Shown: positions 46,290-58,580, counted from the stretch's first letter. The stretch is DNA of 64,000 nucleotides from Nageia nagi (GCA_050084985.1 JBITNC010000001.1:199578001-199642000), one strand, 5' to 3'. Notes: generated by a model from the letters alone, not told the origin. A program made the numbers and translations.

Positions 46290-47160
46290 AAAATTGCAAA
46301 TAAAAAGGGGGGGTTTAGGAAAGTTTGAACAAGCAATGCTTGCTTTTCTTGATACTTTTAAGGCTCAAATGACCAAAATGGGCTTGGGTAGTGATGGTCA
46401 AGTAAAACAAAAATGGGGTCCTATTAAATTTATTAAATAATGCAATTTTATAGATTTATCAAAAGATATTGATGTAGATACATGGATTGATGATTCTATA
46501 TCTCTTGAATTTGACTATTTTAGTACTGATGATGATCTTCTTAAATACTTGGGGGCACACTCAAAATTGGCCAAATCTAATGAGAAATACAAAGCAACTT
46601 ATATCCTTAATGAATATGCTTATTTTTTTCAAGAGATAAATTTTAATGAAGTATTGTAGGTTCAAACATTAGATGCAGCTGTGGATGACATACAAAGCAT
46701 GGAAGAATTGCCCTCCTTGTTGTAAAAGAAAGAAGATCTTACATTTCCAATAGAGGAGTTGAAATCCATCAATATTGGCACTTTAGATGATAAAATATGA
46801 ATACAAATCAGAGTAGCCCTACCTCCTCCATAATAAGAAAGGTACAAATTAAGACTTAAACCTCAAAAATGTGTATTTCATGTTAATTTTGGTAAATTAT
46901 TAGGGTTCATGGTTTCTAATTAGGGAATAGAAGTGGACCCTAAGAAGGTTAAAACCATTATTAGTATGCCTCCAAACAAAAACTTGAGATAATTAAGGAG
47001 CATCCAAGGTAAAATAAATTCATTTATAAGATTCATTTCACAACTTTGAGACAAGTGTAGACCATTCACTAATTTGCTCAAAAAGGATGTCAAGTTTGTA
47101 TGGGATGAAAATTGTTAAAAAGCATTTGAGAATATCAAATAATATTTACTTAATCCTCCT
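46290..47160 (+). pseudogene. Reverse transcriptase remnant of C (core deleted)
   Basis: The N-terminal extension (SIEF..Y-like text near 46490-46660, then VDDIQSMEELP and RVALPPP at about 46832) jumps directly to ERYKLRLKPQKCVFHVNFGKLLGF (46840-46910), which lies after the YxDD box in the family. The whole palm with the catalytic aspartates is absent, a deletion of roughly 200 or more codons. GIEVDPKKVKTIISMPP and CRPFTNLLKKDVKFVWDENC (47045-47115) belong to the connection. The element could not have moved by its own RT after this loss. Confidence 0.8.
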
Positions 47161-47166
47161 ATCCTA

Positions 47167-47600
47167 GTGCCCATGGATTTTTCAAAACTTGCTTACTTAT
47201 ACTTCTCAGCCATATTATATTCATTAAACACAATGCCTTGCCAAAAACATATAGAAAATAAGGAAAAAACCATCTATTATCTCAATAAAACATTGATTGA
47301 TTATGAGACTAGATATACTCCTATGGAAAAAAAATTCCATGGTATTGTCTTCACTACTATAAAATTAAGGAATTATTTATTATATTGCACTACATTTATT
47401 ATTATTCCTATTAACCTATTGAAATGCCTTGTGGATAAGAAGCATTTATTAGGTAGACTTGCAAAATGGATCATGTTGTTACAGAATTTGACATCAATAT
47501 TGTAAAGAAAAAATTTGTTAGAGGGAAAGCAATCATAGATTTGATAGCTAATTTCCATCAAGACATGGAGGCATTTATCCATGAATAATTTATATATGAG
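47167..47600 (+). pseudogene. Gypsy RNase H of element C (broken)
   Basis: The open part 47167-47505 has IENKEKTIYYLNKTLIDYETRYTPMEKKF, RNYLLYCTTFIIIPINLLKC and KKHLLGRLAKWIMLLQ, the C-terminal two thirds of gypsy RNase H. It continues in another frame with FDINIVKKKFVRGKAIIDLIANF to about 47590. The first catalytic Asp region near 47185 is degenerate. Confidence 0.78.
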
Positions 47601-47639
47601 TATCAAGGTGATCCACATCACCAACAACATGCAAACCTA

Positions 47640-48116
47640 CTAAAGGGCTGCTAATAACATGACTTTGATGAGATATCAATCCCTAATAACTACGTATGGT
47701 TCAAAATGCTCCCATGGAGTAGGAGTAAATATTATATTGGTATCTCTCACAAATGAGATAATCCCTATGAATTACAAACTTGGTTTTGATTGCATAAATA
47801 ATATGGCTGAATATGAGGCATTGATATTAGGATTGAAAGTTGCTATAAATTTGAAAGTCAAGGATATAGAGATATATGGGGATTCACAACTTATTGTCAA
47901 TCAAGTATAAGATTTCTTTGATACTAAGGATGAAAATTTAAAACCTCATAGACTTATGTGATTGATTTATTATATAAATTTGATAGATATACTATTTAGA
48001 ATATTCCAATAACTAATAACAAGTATGCAAATGCAATGGCAAGTGCAGCCTCTCTAGCACCAATTGAGATTGAAGATGAAACCATCCTCACAATTTGTAA
48101 GTTAAACTCTCCTTCT
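47640..48116 (+). pseudogene. Archaeal-type RNase H of element C (broken)
   Basis: 47659-47910 contains TTYGSKCSHGVGVNIIL (first catalytic position, Asp lost: Tyr-Gly), NNMAEYEALILGL (Glu) and EIYGDSQLIVNQV (Asp). NNKYANAMASAASLAPIEIEDE follows at about 48017-48085 as the C-terminal helix. The domain follows RT and the usual RNase H, as in Tat elements. It is interrupted at 48117 by element D near its C-terminal linker and resumes at 53233. Confidence 0.82.
48112..48116. other. Target-site duplication of D, left
   Basis: CTTCT, identical to 53228-53232. Confidence 0.9.
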
Positions 48117-48661
48117 TGTTAGGATTAAATAAGTTTATATAAGTAAGAGCATCAATAATTCTCTTACTCCTTAGCAAAACAAACAACATTCAAAGCATAC
48201 TACTGAAATCAAATAACCATGAACATCAATCACACAAAGAGAGACACAAGAGATAACGTGGTTCACCCAATGTAGGCTACATCCACTGAGAAGCTTTCAA
48301 CCCTTTTGCATATCATTCTTCAAAGTCCTCCAAGCAACAAACCAGCAGCATAACCTTGCTACAATCTTCACTTTGGAGTTACAACAAAACCTCACTACAA
48401 TCTCTCTCTCTCAACAATCACAATCTACTTCACAATTGTTGTCAAAACTACAATACTACATGCCTCAACTCAAGCCTCTTATTTATAGGTACAAACTAAC
48501 CCAACTTAAACCCAAGTTGGATCAGGAAGGTCGTTAGGTAACCCCCAACCCTTCTATAACTAATAACCAGGTGTCATGGCTTCTTGGCAACTAAAATTTG
48601 GTTTAAATAGAAAGAAACTACTTTCTATTTTCTAGCTGGTTGTAGTCTCCATTTTCTAACA
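48117..48661 (-). repeat. 3' LTR of element D (left copy)
   Basis: 545 bp, TGTTAGGATT to TTTTCTAACA. It carries a minus-strand TATA-like box at 48478-48487. Confidence 0.96.
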
Positions 48662-48676
48662 ATCTCCCACTTAGAG
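48662..48676 (-). other. Polypurine tract of D
   Basis: On the minus strand CTAAGTGGGAGATTG abuts the LTR, the usual place for plus-strand priming. Confidence 0.75.
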
Positions 48677-48721
48677 ACTTCTTCCTCTATAACAAGGGTC
48701 AAAAGCTTCTCATCTTGGCCT

Positions 48722-51700
48722 TTACTCCTTAAGACCAATCCAAGTTGAGTAAGAGCCCAACTTCTCCTTTGTAACAACTTTATTGAACATGTCTGTAGGA
48801 TTTTGAGACGTGTGAATCTTCCCCAAACTGACTGAACCATCCTCCAATGCTATCCTGATGAAGTGGTACCTCAATTTGATATGCTTGGTTCTCAAATGGT
48901 AGGCTGAGTTCTTTGCAAGATGAATAGCACTCTGGCTATCGCTCCATAGCTTTGCATCCTCCTACACCTTTCCCAGTTCCTCCATCAATCTCTTCAACCA
49001 AATCAATTCTTTACTTGCCTCCGTGATCGCAACATGCTCTACCTCAGTAGTGGAGAGAGCCACAACCTGTTGGAGCTTTGAAATCCAACTCACTGCTGTA
49101 CCTCCAATGGTAAACACATATCCTGTAGTGCTTCTCCCACCATCTATATCACCTGCCATGTCAGAATCAACATAACCTTGCAAACAAGAGTTAGATCCAC
49201 CAAAACATAAAGAGTAATGAGAAGTACTCCTTAAATACCTAAGGATCCATTTAACTGCTTCCCAATGCCCTTTTCCTGGATTATTCATGAATCTACTAAC
49301 CACTCCCACTACTTGTGCTATATCTGGTCTAGTGCACACCATTGCATACATTAAACTCCCAACCGTCGAAGCATAGGGAACTTTAGTCATGTACTCCTTT
49401 TCCTTATCTGTCTTAGGACTTAAATGTTTGGTGAGTTTAAAATGCTTTGCCAATGGTGTAGTTACAGATTTTGCATTATTCATATTGAACCTTTTAAGAA
49501 CCTTATCAATATAATCTTCTTGACTTAGTCTAAGCAAGTGATTTTGTTTATCTCTTGTTATTTTCATTCCAAGTATTTGTTTAGCTTCACCCAAATCCTT
49601 AATTTCAAAAGTATTAGCCAACTTTTCCTTAAGATCAACAATATCTTGCATACTAGATCCTGCTACCAACATATCATCCACATATAAAAGCAAGATTACA
49701 TAGTTGCCATTTGTTGTCTTCTTTACATACACACAATGATCAGATTGACATCTTACAAATTTATTTATTATCATGAAAGTGTCAAACTTATGATACCATT
49801 GCCTAGGTGCTTGCTTCAAACCGTACAAGCTCTTTTCCAATTTACATACATACCCTTCTTTACCTTTGACCTCAAAACCTTCGGGTTGATGCATATAAAT
49901 ATCCTCCTCCAAATCCCCATGAAGGAAAGCTGTCTTTACATCCAATTGTTCAAGAAACAAGTTTTCAGTAGCAACAAGACTCAATATTGCTCTAATCGAG
50001 GTCATTTTAACAACTGGAGAAAAGATCTCATTATAATCTATACCTTTTTTCTGTTCAAAACCTTTTACCACAAGTCTTGCCTTATACCTTTGTCGCCCAT
50101 CTACCTCTTCCTTTATCCTGTACACCCATTTGTTAGTAAGTGCCTTCTTACCCTCTGGAAGCTCAACCAAACTCCAAGTTTGATTCTTAAGTAAGGAGTC
50201 CATCTCCTCCTTCATAGCATGCTCCCACTTAATCTGTGTATCACCCTGCATAGCTTCATCAAAACATTCAGGTTCACCACCATCAGTATAAAGAATATGA
50301 TAAAGAGTAGGAGAGTATCGTTTAGGAGGATTTCTAGTCCTTGAGGACCTTCTAAGTGACAAAGTTTGAGGTGTTTGTGGTGGAGGTGCTTGAACATTAG
50401 TATTATTATCAGGACCCTTATATTGATCAACATCTTCTAGAGATACAAACTTGGGTTCCTCAACATTTTGCAATCTATCTTTATACATGCTTTTCTCATT
50501 GAATACAACATCTCTACTTCTAATGATTTTATGGTTATCAACATCCCATAACCTATATCCCAAATCATTAACACCATATCCAACAAAATAGCATTTTTGT
50601 GATTTTGCATCAAGTTTCTTTTTATCCTCTTTATCAACATGTGCAAAAGCCTCACAACCAAAGACTCTCAAGAATGAGTAATTCACCTTTTTACCTATCC
50701 ACATCTCCTCTGGAATGCCTCCATCTAAAGCCATAGATGGACCCCTATTAATCAAGTAAACAGCAGTGTCAATAGCATCAGCCCAAAGATTCAAAGGAAA
50801 CCCAGCATGTATCCTCATACTTCTAGCCCTTTCTAAGATAGTCCTATTCATTCTTTCTGCAACCCCATTTTCATGTGGAGTTCTAGGGACCACCTTTATC
50901 CTTCTAATGCCATTATGTGAACAAAATGAATCAAACTCATTATTGCAAAATTCCCCACCATTATCGGACTTAATACATTTCAACTTAGAATTAGTTTCAT
51001 TCTCAACCAATGCCTTCCACCTCTTAAATGTTTCAAACACATCATATTTCTTTTTAATACAGTATACCCATGTCTTTCTAGTACAATCATCAATAAAAGT
51101 GACAAAATAAGATGAGCCTCCAAGTGAGAAAACCTGTGCAGGACCCCACACATCTGTATGAACAAGCTCTAATTTGTGACTCTTCTTTTCATTGCCAACT
51201 TTAAGAAAATTAACCCTTTTTTGTTTTCCATACACACAATCTTCACAAAATCCTAAATCAACTTCTTTTAGCTTAGGGATTGAACCATTAGAGTGTAACA
51301 TTTTCATACCTTTTTCACTCATATGTCCAAGTCTATTATGCCATAGTGATGTATCATTTCCTATTGAAACAAGATTCAATGAATAATCAAAGACATTTGT
51401 GAGCAAATAAAGAGACCCCACCAAATTTCCCTTTGCAAATACCATTGAACCTTTAGTTACTTTCCAACTAGCATCCCCAAATGTCATCACATAGCCCTCC
51501 TTATCCAATTTACTTGTTGATATAAGATTTCTTTTAAGATCTGGAATGTGTATAGCTTCATTAAGAGTCCATTGTGTTCCATTAGGTAATTTCATTGTTA
51601 TATTGCCAATACCAACAATCTTGCATGGGTGTTCATTACCTAATAATACTTGACCAAAGTCACCATGCGTGTAATTTGAAAAATAGTTCTTATGTGGAGT

Positions 51701-52603
51701 AGCATGATATGAAGCACCCAAATCAAGAACCCAATAATCATCATTCTTTTCATTAGACATGATTAAAGCATCTTGAATTAATTCACCAACAATATTTGCC
51801 TCTTGGTTACTTGTGCTTTCATTATTATAATTACTACTTTCACTTTCTTTTCCTTTTCTATTCCAACAATCCCTTTTAATGTGACCCTTTTTACCACAAT
51901 GCCAACATTCCAATTTAGTTTTACCTTTTGATTTTGACCTTCCTTGCGATTTGCTTCTTGACTTGCTTCTCCTTCTTTCCTTTGATCTTCCTCTTGCCTC
52001 TACTGTGAGAGCAGCATTGGAACATTCTCCCGTGGACTTTCTCCTCATGTCCTCACTAAGAATTGTTCCAACAACTTCATCAAAGACCAATTTTGCATTA
52101 GAAGAAGAATTACTAACAGCCATAACAAAGCTATTCCAACTATCTGGAAGTGAACATAGAATTAACAAAGATCTTACTTCATCTTCAAATTCTATTTTTA
52201 CTGAAGTTAATTGATTTGTGACTGTGTTAAATTCATTAACATGGTCTTGAACTGAACTACCTTCATTCATCTTCATGTTAAACAATTTCTTCATTAAGTA
52301 TACTTTGTTTGAGGTGGATGGTTTTTCATACATTTTAGCAAGTTTATCCATTACACCTTTAGTGGTTGTTTCATTGGAAATATTGAAAGCTACACTAGAA
52401 CTTAAACAAAGTCTTACAGCTCCCAAAGCCTTTCTATCCAACAAGTTCCATTCTTCATCACTCATAGAAGTGGGTTTTTTTCTCTTATCTTCTAGAGGTT
52501 GATAGAGATCCTTTTGGTAGAGGTAGTCTTCCATTTGCATTTTCCAAAACTAAAAACCTTGCCCATTAAATCTTTCCACCTTCAGCCTCCCTTCTTCTGC
52601 CAT
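48722..52603 (-). pseudogene. gag-pol polyprotein of D, two internal stops
   Basis: One frame of 1294 codons runs from the ATG at 52603 (MAEEGRLKVERFNG) to the TAA at 48722-48724. Two TAG codons, at 52550-52552 and 48962-48964, leave an uninterrupted 1192-residue stretch. Counting from its Met at 52540: gag with UBN2-type capsid (1-180), CCHC knuckle CWHCGKKGHIKRDC (212-225), protease motif DLGA (273-276, where copia has D-S/T-G-A), GAG-pre-integrase LWHNRLGHM (~399-407), integrase catalytic D463, D526 and E562, RT from ~785 with YVDD at 953-956, and RNase H from ~1110 with YVDSDMAGD. The last ~80 residues after the second stop complete RNase H (KLWSDSQSAIHLAKN). Both stops fit C-to-T changes at Gln codons. 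Confidence 0.95.
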
Positions 52604-52667
52604 AGTGCTCTTCCTGGTTTCCAATCTACACACAAGATTCACCAACAAAATCCCAACACAACAACAA

Positions 52668-52679
52668 GCTCTGATACCA
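52668..52679 (-). other. Primer-binding site of D
   Basis: Minus strand TGGTATCAGAGC, a perfect match to the initiator-Met tRNA 3' end complement, two bases from the LTR. Confidence 0.95.
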
Positions 52680-52681
52680 CT

Positions 52682-53227
52682 TGTTAGGATTAAATAAGTT
52701 TATATAAGCAAGAGCATCAATAATTCTCTTACTCCTTAGCAAAACAAACAACATTCAAAGCATACTACTGAAATCAAATAACCATGAACATCAATCACAC
52801 AAAGAGAGACACAAGAGATAATGTGGTTCACCCAATGTAGGCTACATCCACGGAGAAGCTTTCAACCCTTTTGCATATCATTCTTCAAAGTCCTCCAAGC
52901 AACAAACTAGCAGCATAACCTTGCTACAATCTTCACTTTGGAGTTACAACAAAACCTCACTACAATCTCTCTCTCTCAACAATCACAATCTACTTCACAA
53001 TTGTTGTCAAAACTACAATACTACATGCCTCAACTCAAGCCTCTTATTTATAGGTACAAACTAACCCAACTTAAACCCAAGTTGGATCAGGAAGGTTGTT
53101 AGGTAACCCCCAACCCTTCTATAACTGATAACCAGGTGTCATGGCTTCTTGGCAACTGAAATTTGGTGTTAAACAGAAAGAAACTGCTTTCTATTTTCTA
53201 GCCGGTTGTAGTCTCCATTTTCTAACA
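52682..53227 (-). repeat. 5' LTR of element D (right copy)
   Basis: 546 bp, nearly identical to 48117-48661. The minus-strand TATA-like box CTTATTTATA (plus reading) at 53043-53052 is the likely promoter. Confidence 0.96.
53043..53052 (-). promoter_or_regulatory. LTR TATA box of D
   Basis: The minus strand reads TATAAATAAG. The same box is at 48478-48487 in the other LTR. Confidence 0.6.
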
Positions 53228-53339
53228 CTTCTTACATGGATCATATGGATGAGATTTAGTCTTATCTTATAGTGTAAGAAAATTATTTCTAAATTATTAC
53301 TTTGATATCTACAATTATTTGAAATCAAACTATCCTTGA

Positions 53340-54560
53340 AAATTTTGATAGAAATGAAAGAGTGAGATTGAAAATAATCATAGTAAGATATGTGATTATT
53401 GGGGAATTCTTATATAGGAGGTCATTTGATGGTACATTATGGAGATATTTGACACAAGATGAGATATATACTACCTTATATCAAGCTCATGATGGTTTAT
53501 GTGGTGGTGACTTCCATGCAAAGGCACTACACACCAAAATTATGAGGATTGGATATTATTGGTCTACTATGGAAGAAGATTGTAAAGCTCATGTAAAAAA
53601 TTGTTTGAAATACCAAAAACATGCAAATTTAAATAAACAACATAATCAATAATTACATTCTATTATTTCTACATGGCCATTGTCTACTTGGGGTATAGAT
53701 TTGATTGGCATGATTAATCCTCACTCTAGGGAAGGACACAAATTTGTTATCATAGCTACAAAATTCATCACCAAGTGGGTGGAAATTACTCCAATGAAAT
53801 TAGTCACTCAAGTTAAAATCATTGCATTTCTATCCAAAAACATCATCACAAGGTTTGGTGTACCATAAAGATTGATCATAGATAATGAACCAAATTTCAA
53901 AGGTAAAGACATGAAGGCATTTTGTAAGAATTTTCACATTATGCAAACCTTTTCTTTCATCTATTATCCTTAAGAAAATGTTCAAGATAAAGATAAAAAA
54001 AATATACTCAAGAATATACTTTCCAAAACATGGGATAGACATAAGAAAGATTGACCTAAGCAATTACCATATGCATTATGGGCATATAGAATAAGTATCC
54101 ATACAGCCACTGGGGCAACACCATTCTCATTGTATATGGAGATGAGGCCATTGTCCCACTTGAGTTGGAAATCCCCTCACTTATAATTTCCTTAAAAGGT
54201 AACATATCCAATGAAGATGCAAGAAAAGTAAGGTTGCAATAGATAGAATCATTAGATGAGAAAAGGATCAGACCCATTGAACATCAAAAGGTATACCATG
54301 CAAAAATCAAGTGAGCATTTGGAAAGAAAATCAAATCAAAGGAATTCAAGGTAGGAGATCTAGTATTGAAAAAAAATATCAACAAAACAACAACAAATGA
54401 TGAAGCAAAAGGCAAGTTTAATTCCAATTGGTTGGGCCCATATGTTGTAATTGATGAAATAGGATCAAGTACATATAGACTATCATCCATGGATGGAAAA
54501 CAAGAACCAAATACATTAAATGCCATCCATATTAAATGCTTCTATGCTTATATATGATAG
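53340..54560 (+). pseudogene. Integrase of element C (broken)
   Basis: 53362-53652 encodes the zinc-binding module with HDGLCGGDFHAKALHTKIMRIGYYWSTM and CKAHVKNCLKYQKH. The core starts WGIDLIGMINPHSREGHKFV (53694 onward), with KFITKWVEITPMK and ITRFGVP, a stop, then IIDNEPNFKGKDM for the second catalytic Asp. The third position reads NVQDKDKKN, so the catalytic Glu appears lost. LPYALWAYRISIHTATGATPF follows. The end at 54366-54557 reads FNSNWLGPYVVIDEIGSSTYRLSSMDG, the GPY/F module. No chromodomain is present, as expected for Tat. Confidence 0.85.
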
Positions 54561-56438
54561 CTTCATTACATGAAAAATATATAATTCATGAGTAAGGGTA
54601 CACAATATTCCCACAACACTAGTGGTGTGCACTGCAAGTAGGTTGCCAATGATGTAAAAAAAAACAAATTGATCTATAGTCTACATAGAGAAATATGCAA
54701 AATGAAGGAACATGAGAAATATTATCTCCTCTTCTAGACTTCATGCTTGCTACATTTCTTAAAAGCTCTAAATGATAATGTTCTCCTCCATGTATTATTG
54801 ATTCATGACTATTACCCAACTAATAATGTGGTGGACTTGGGTTGTGATGTGTGTAAGGGACACTACAATACACTTATTGCATGTGATAAAACTACATCCC
54901 TTACCCCCTTTATAGAATTATCTAGGGTAAATATTATATTAAACTATAATAATGGTGCAAAAATATATATTTAAGAACAAAAGGCATAATAATTTTATTT
55001 TTACAAAATTCATGAACTTTTACATCGCCAATAGCATGCATGATTGTTACCATAATGTCAACAACATGGAAAATATAAAAAACAAAAAGCAAAAAGAGAG
55101 AAGAAAAATAGAAGGGAAAAGAAAAATGATGACATAATGTATTTAGATCATAGACATAAAATGCATGATCATCGATCGCTAATGACATGGCTAGTGAGAA
55201 TTCACTCACTTAAAAGTAAATTGATGATGCAACCATAAGCAAGATGTTGACATTAGATCATCTCCAATGGAAGATACAACTTACTATGTATCCACATGAT
55301 TTTTTATTTAAACTAATACAAATCATAATATCTTTGGATCATAGACATAAAATGTATGATCATCGATGGCCAATGACATGGCTAGTGAGAGTTCACTCAC
55401 TTAAAAGTAAATTGGCATTGCAACTGTAAGCATGATGTTGTTATTGGATCATATCCAATGGATGATACAACTTGTTACGTATTCATATGGTTTTTTATTT
55501 GAACCAATCCAAAGCATAATGTCTTCATATCATAGACATAAAACATATGATATCCAATGGCCAATGACATGGCTAGTGAGAGTTCACTCACTTAAAAGTA
55601 AATCGATGATACAACTGTAAGGAAGTTGTTGATATTAAATCATCATCAATGGTTGATACAACTTACTATGTATCCATATGGTTTTTACTTTTAACCAATC
55701 CAAATCATAATGTATTTAGATCATAGACATAAAATGTATGATCATGGATGGCCATTGATATAGCTAGTGAGAGTTCACTCACTTAAAGGACAAAATAGTG
55801 ATGTAGCCATAAGTAGATTGTTGACATTGACTCATCATCAATGGATGATGCAAATCACTATGCATCCACCCTATTTTTATGACTAACACTTAATTATAGA
55901 TATCTACATCCTAAAGAGCAAAATAAAAATCATAGAATTCCATGCTATCAATAGCGTGCACATTGTTCCCTACATCATCAATAGAATGTATTTCATCACC
56001 ATTTCATTTCATTCAAAGCATATCCTCTCTAGTTTAAGGCATGAATGTAAGTGTGAATGGTTCCTGAGTATTAGAAATGAAGAAATGTCTAAATTCATGG
56101 TTGAAGTAGTACAAGGGCAAAAATACATCTTCCATCTCCAAAGCTAGATTTGGGACCATATAGCTACATCATAATAATCATTTCCATTATCAATATAGCA
56201 TCATGCTTGAAGAGAGACTCTTCATCACAATTTTACCTTAGATACACCAATTTAAGGACCCTTCTTGGGGCATCCAAGTTAAAAGGGGATAGCAAAGGAC
56301 CCTCAACATCACCATCATCTACATTCATCATCATCACCAACAAGGAACAACTCAAAAATTCCATAAAATTTTCTTCTACACTTCAGGTTTGCACATGTAA
56401 TTTTATTGCTTCAATCACACCTCCCAAGAGGGACAAAA
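54561..56438 (+). repeat. 3' untranslated region of C with tandem repeats
   Basis: 1.9 kb between integrase and 3' LTR. Four imperfect copies of a 187-190-bp unit lie at about 55130-55860, anchored by atcatagacataaaatg near 55147, 55337, 55526 and 55717. Each contains ggccaatgacatggctagtgag and ttcactcacttaaaagtaaat. The 61- and 62-residue frames at 55244 and 55432 are the same repeat in frame. 56426-56438 (AAGAGGGACAAAA) is the probable polypurine tract. Confidence 0.8.
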
Positions 56439-57058
56439 TGTAGATGCCTAAAAGTGAATTATTATTTATTAAATAATTCATTTTAGAACTTTAATAATGT
56501 ATTATGTAAAATAGGGTTAAATAATACCCTAAGCCATGATAAAGCTACGTAATATATCTAGTGGACCCTTATGGCATGTACAAGGTGTCAAAAAGATTAA
56601 ATCATGTAAAAATGTATCATATATAAAGGCATCAATTGATGACCTTAAAATTGATGGGAAAGTGAATATGAGAAGGAATTTAGAGAGATTCTAGCATATG
56701 TTACATCACTCTATTATGCATAAATATTATTCATAAGTCATATCTTATGTTTACTATCTAATGATTCTTTCATTTGCTTATCACTACATTCTTGATTGCA
56801 TCTGTTATATTGCTTATTTTAGGTCATTAGTGGTGTACCTCTATTAGGTTGCTAACATAATGCAATTGAATGAATGTATGCCCATATTTTATGTATGTCT
56901 CTTCTAATGGAATGAATATGTGATCTAATTAAACACAAGTATCTTTACGTTATTCATTATTGCTATATTTCATATATATGTGATAATAAGAAACAAGTAG
57001 ATAAATAGTGAATTAATTAACCCCCATAAATAATTATATGCATTATTTTGGGTCTATA
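56439..57058 (+). repeat. 3' LTR of element C
   Basis: 620 bp, TGTAGATGCC to GGTCTATA (CA changed to TA). Collinear with 43327-43948. Confidence 0.92.
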
Positions 57059-57248
57059 GCACTTGCTGACTCATCAAGGTGCACGTTGTTAGTGGCCTAA
57101 AATCAATAATTTGCACACCATTAATAGCCTAAAATTTGATGCCAAAAACCTCTAGATTTTGATTATTAGTCTATCTTCAAGCATATATACCTCTAGATCG
57201 AGTATTGATCTTGAAAAGATAACTTGACACATTATCCAATTCGGATCA
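57059..57248 (-). repeat. B 3' LTR, proximal piece
   Basis: 190 bp collinear with 62500-62688. The right edge GGATCA is followed by cacctcccc, the complement of the polypurine tract of B (57249-57257). Confidence 0.9.
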
Positions 57249-57258
57249 CACCTCCCCA

Positions 57259-58580
57259 ATGGAGAAGCATTTGGTCCCACATATGCATAGATGAGGATAC
57301 AACTCCCCAAATCTAGACTTTTCCATCTCCTTGTCTTTATTAGGCCTCTATCCTTTTAATCCAACCAGCCATAACTCTATCTCACCTCTTATTATAGCAA
57401 GAATGTTCTTTTGTAATATGGAATCCTCCTTGATTTCATCCATAGTATTAGGAGCTAAGTCATCAAGAGATGGAAATATCTTATCTAAACCTACTTCATC
57501 TTCAATCAACATATATGGCTCATACAATTTCAAATACTCAACATTAACAATTGAATAGATGTTCATATATTCTGTTAGATTCAATCTAAATTCATTCTCA
57601 CTTACTTTCTCTACAATCTCAAATGGTCCATACCTTATAGGTTTCAACTTCTTTACTGCTCCTTGCAACCTCTCCTTCCTAAGATGCAACCAAGCATGGT
57701 CTCCCACATGAAACTTATGGTCAACTTTATATTTGTCATGTCTCATCTTGTACTTGGATTGGCTTGTCTCAAGTTGCTCTTAAAATTTCAAATGAATTTG
57801 CCTAATCTTTTTAACAAATTTTTTAGCTTGCTTTTCCTCTTTCTCAGGTGAATCTTCTTCATCCTTTTGCTACCCAAACACACAATCAAAAGGTGAAGGT
57901 GGTAAATAACCAAAATAAGTCTCAAAAGGACTCTTATTAATAGAAGAATGAATTACCCTATTGTATGCATGTTGGATATATTCAAGATTTTCATCCCAAT
58001 ACTTAGGATGCTTGCCATAATAACCCTCCAAGAGTTGAACTATTATTCTATTCACCACCTTGGTTTTTCCATCTATTTGAGGATGAAAGGTAGTACTCCT
58101 CTTCAACCTTGTGTCTATATTTTCCCACAAACATGTCCAAAATTTACCTAAAAATCTACTATCTCTATCTAAAATAATAGAATTAGGTAATCCAAAATGA
58201 ACCCAAACATGAGAAAAGAATAAATTTGCAACATCTTATCCTATGATAGTCTTTTTACATGGAATCAAAATATACATCTTGATAAATCTATCCATAATAA
58301 CAAACAAATAGTCATGACTCTTATTAGTCATAGTAAATCCTCCCATAAAATCCATTAAGAAACACTCCCATGGATATGAAGGTACTAGAAGTGGCTGATA
58401 CAAACCCAATTTTTTGTTACTTGGCTTGCTAGTGCAATACACTCCCTTATGTATTTGGCAATTTGATCTTGCATTTTTTTCCAATACACATACCTCTACA
58501 AATTATACAATGTCTTTCCAACCCCAAAATGTCCTACAATATTTGAAGTATGTGCTTCTCTAATAAGTCCAATCCTTTCA
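57259..58580 (-). pseudogene. Integrase of element B (broken)
   Basis: 58484-58236 contains WECFLMDFMGGFTMTNKSHDYLFVIMDRF, the opening of the catalytic core with its first Asp. 58130-57870 continues WENIDTRLKRSTTFHPQIDGKTKVVNRIIVQLLEGYYGKHPKYWDENL. 57746-57348 holds the C-terminal module, including HVGDHAWLHLRKERLQGAVKKL and GPFEIVEKVSENEFRLNL, ending WLVGLKG. The zinc-binding part (58490-58580) is poorly preserved. It is collinear with 5540-7066 of element A, with fewer stops. Confidence 0.85.

Larger units (their letters stand above)
48117..53227 (-). mobile_element. Element D: nearly intact Ty1/copia retrotransposon
   Basis: 5111 bp on the minus strand, with LTRs of 545 and 546 bp, perfect TSD CTTCT, an exact initiator-Met primer-binding site, a polypurine tract and one gag-pol frame. 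LTR termini are TGTTAG...CTAACA. By eye the LTRs differ at about a dozen positions with one single-base indel, so D is the youngest element in the window. The domain order gag-PR-INT-RT-RNH is diagnostic for copia, and the protein resembles the Tnt1/Tork-type group. The two stops in gag-pol and a changed protease motif make this copy non-autonomous. Confidence 0.97.
43327..57058 (+). mobile_element. Element C: Tat-like Ty3/gypsy element inserted in B
   Basis: LTRs 43327-43948 and 56439-57058 (TGTAGA...TCTACA termini) enclose gag, protease, an RT remnant, RNase H, archaeal RNase H, integrase and a repeat-bearing 3' untranslated region. It is inserted in the 3' LTR of B, and removing it with a 5-bp duplication restores a 725-bp LTR. 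The flanks GCCCC and GCACT agree at three of five bases, which fits a decayed duplication. Element D interrupts it at 48117-53227. Without D, C is about 8.6 kb. The RT-RNH-aRNH-INT order is that of the Tat lineage. Confidence 0.92.

Noticed and set aside
49736-50194. 152-residue plus-strand open frame, and other plus-strand frames between 49700 and 52700
   Set aside because: They lie antisense to the well-supported gag-pol of element D and have no recognisable domains. They are shadows of the real frame.
55244-55620. Two similar 61- and 62-residue open frames in tandem
   Set aside because: They are successive copies of the 187-190-bp tandem repeat, whose length is not always a multiple of three. 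Coding is unlikely.
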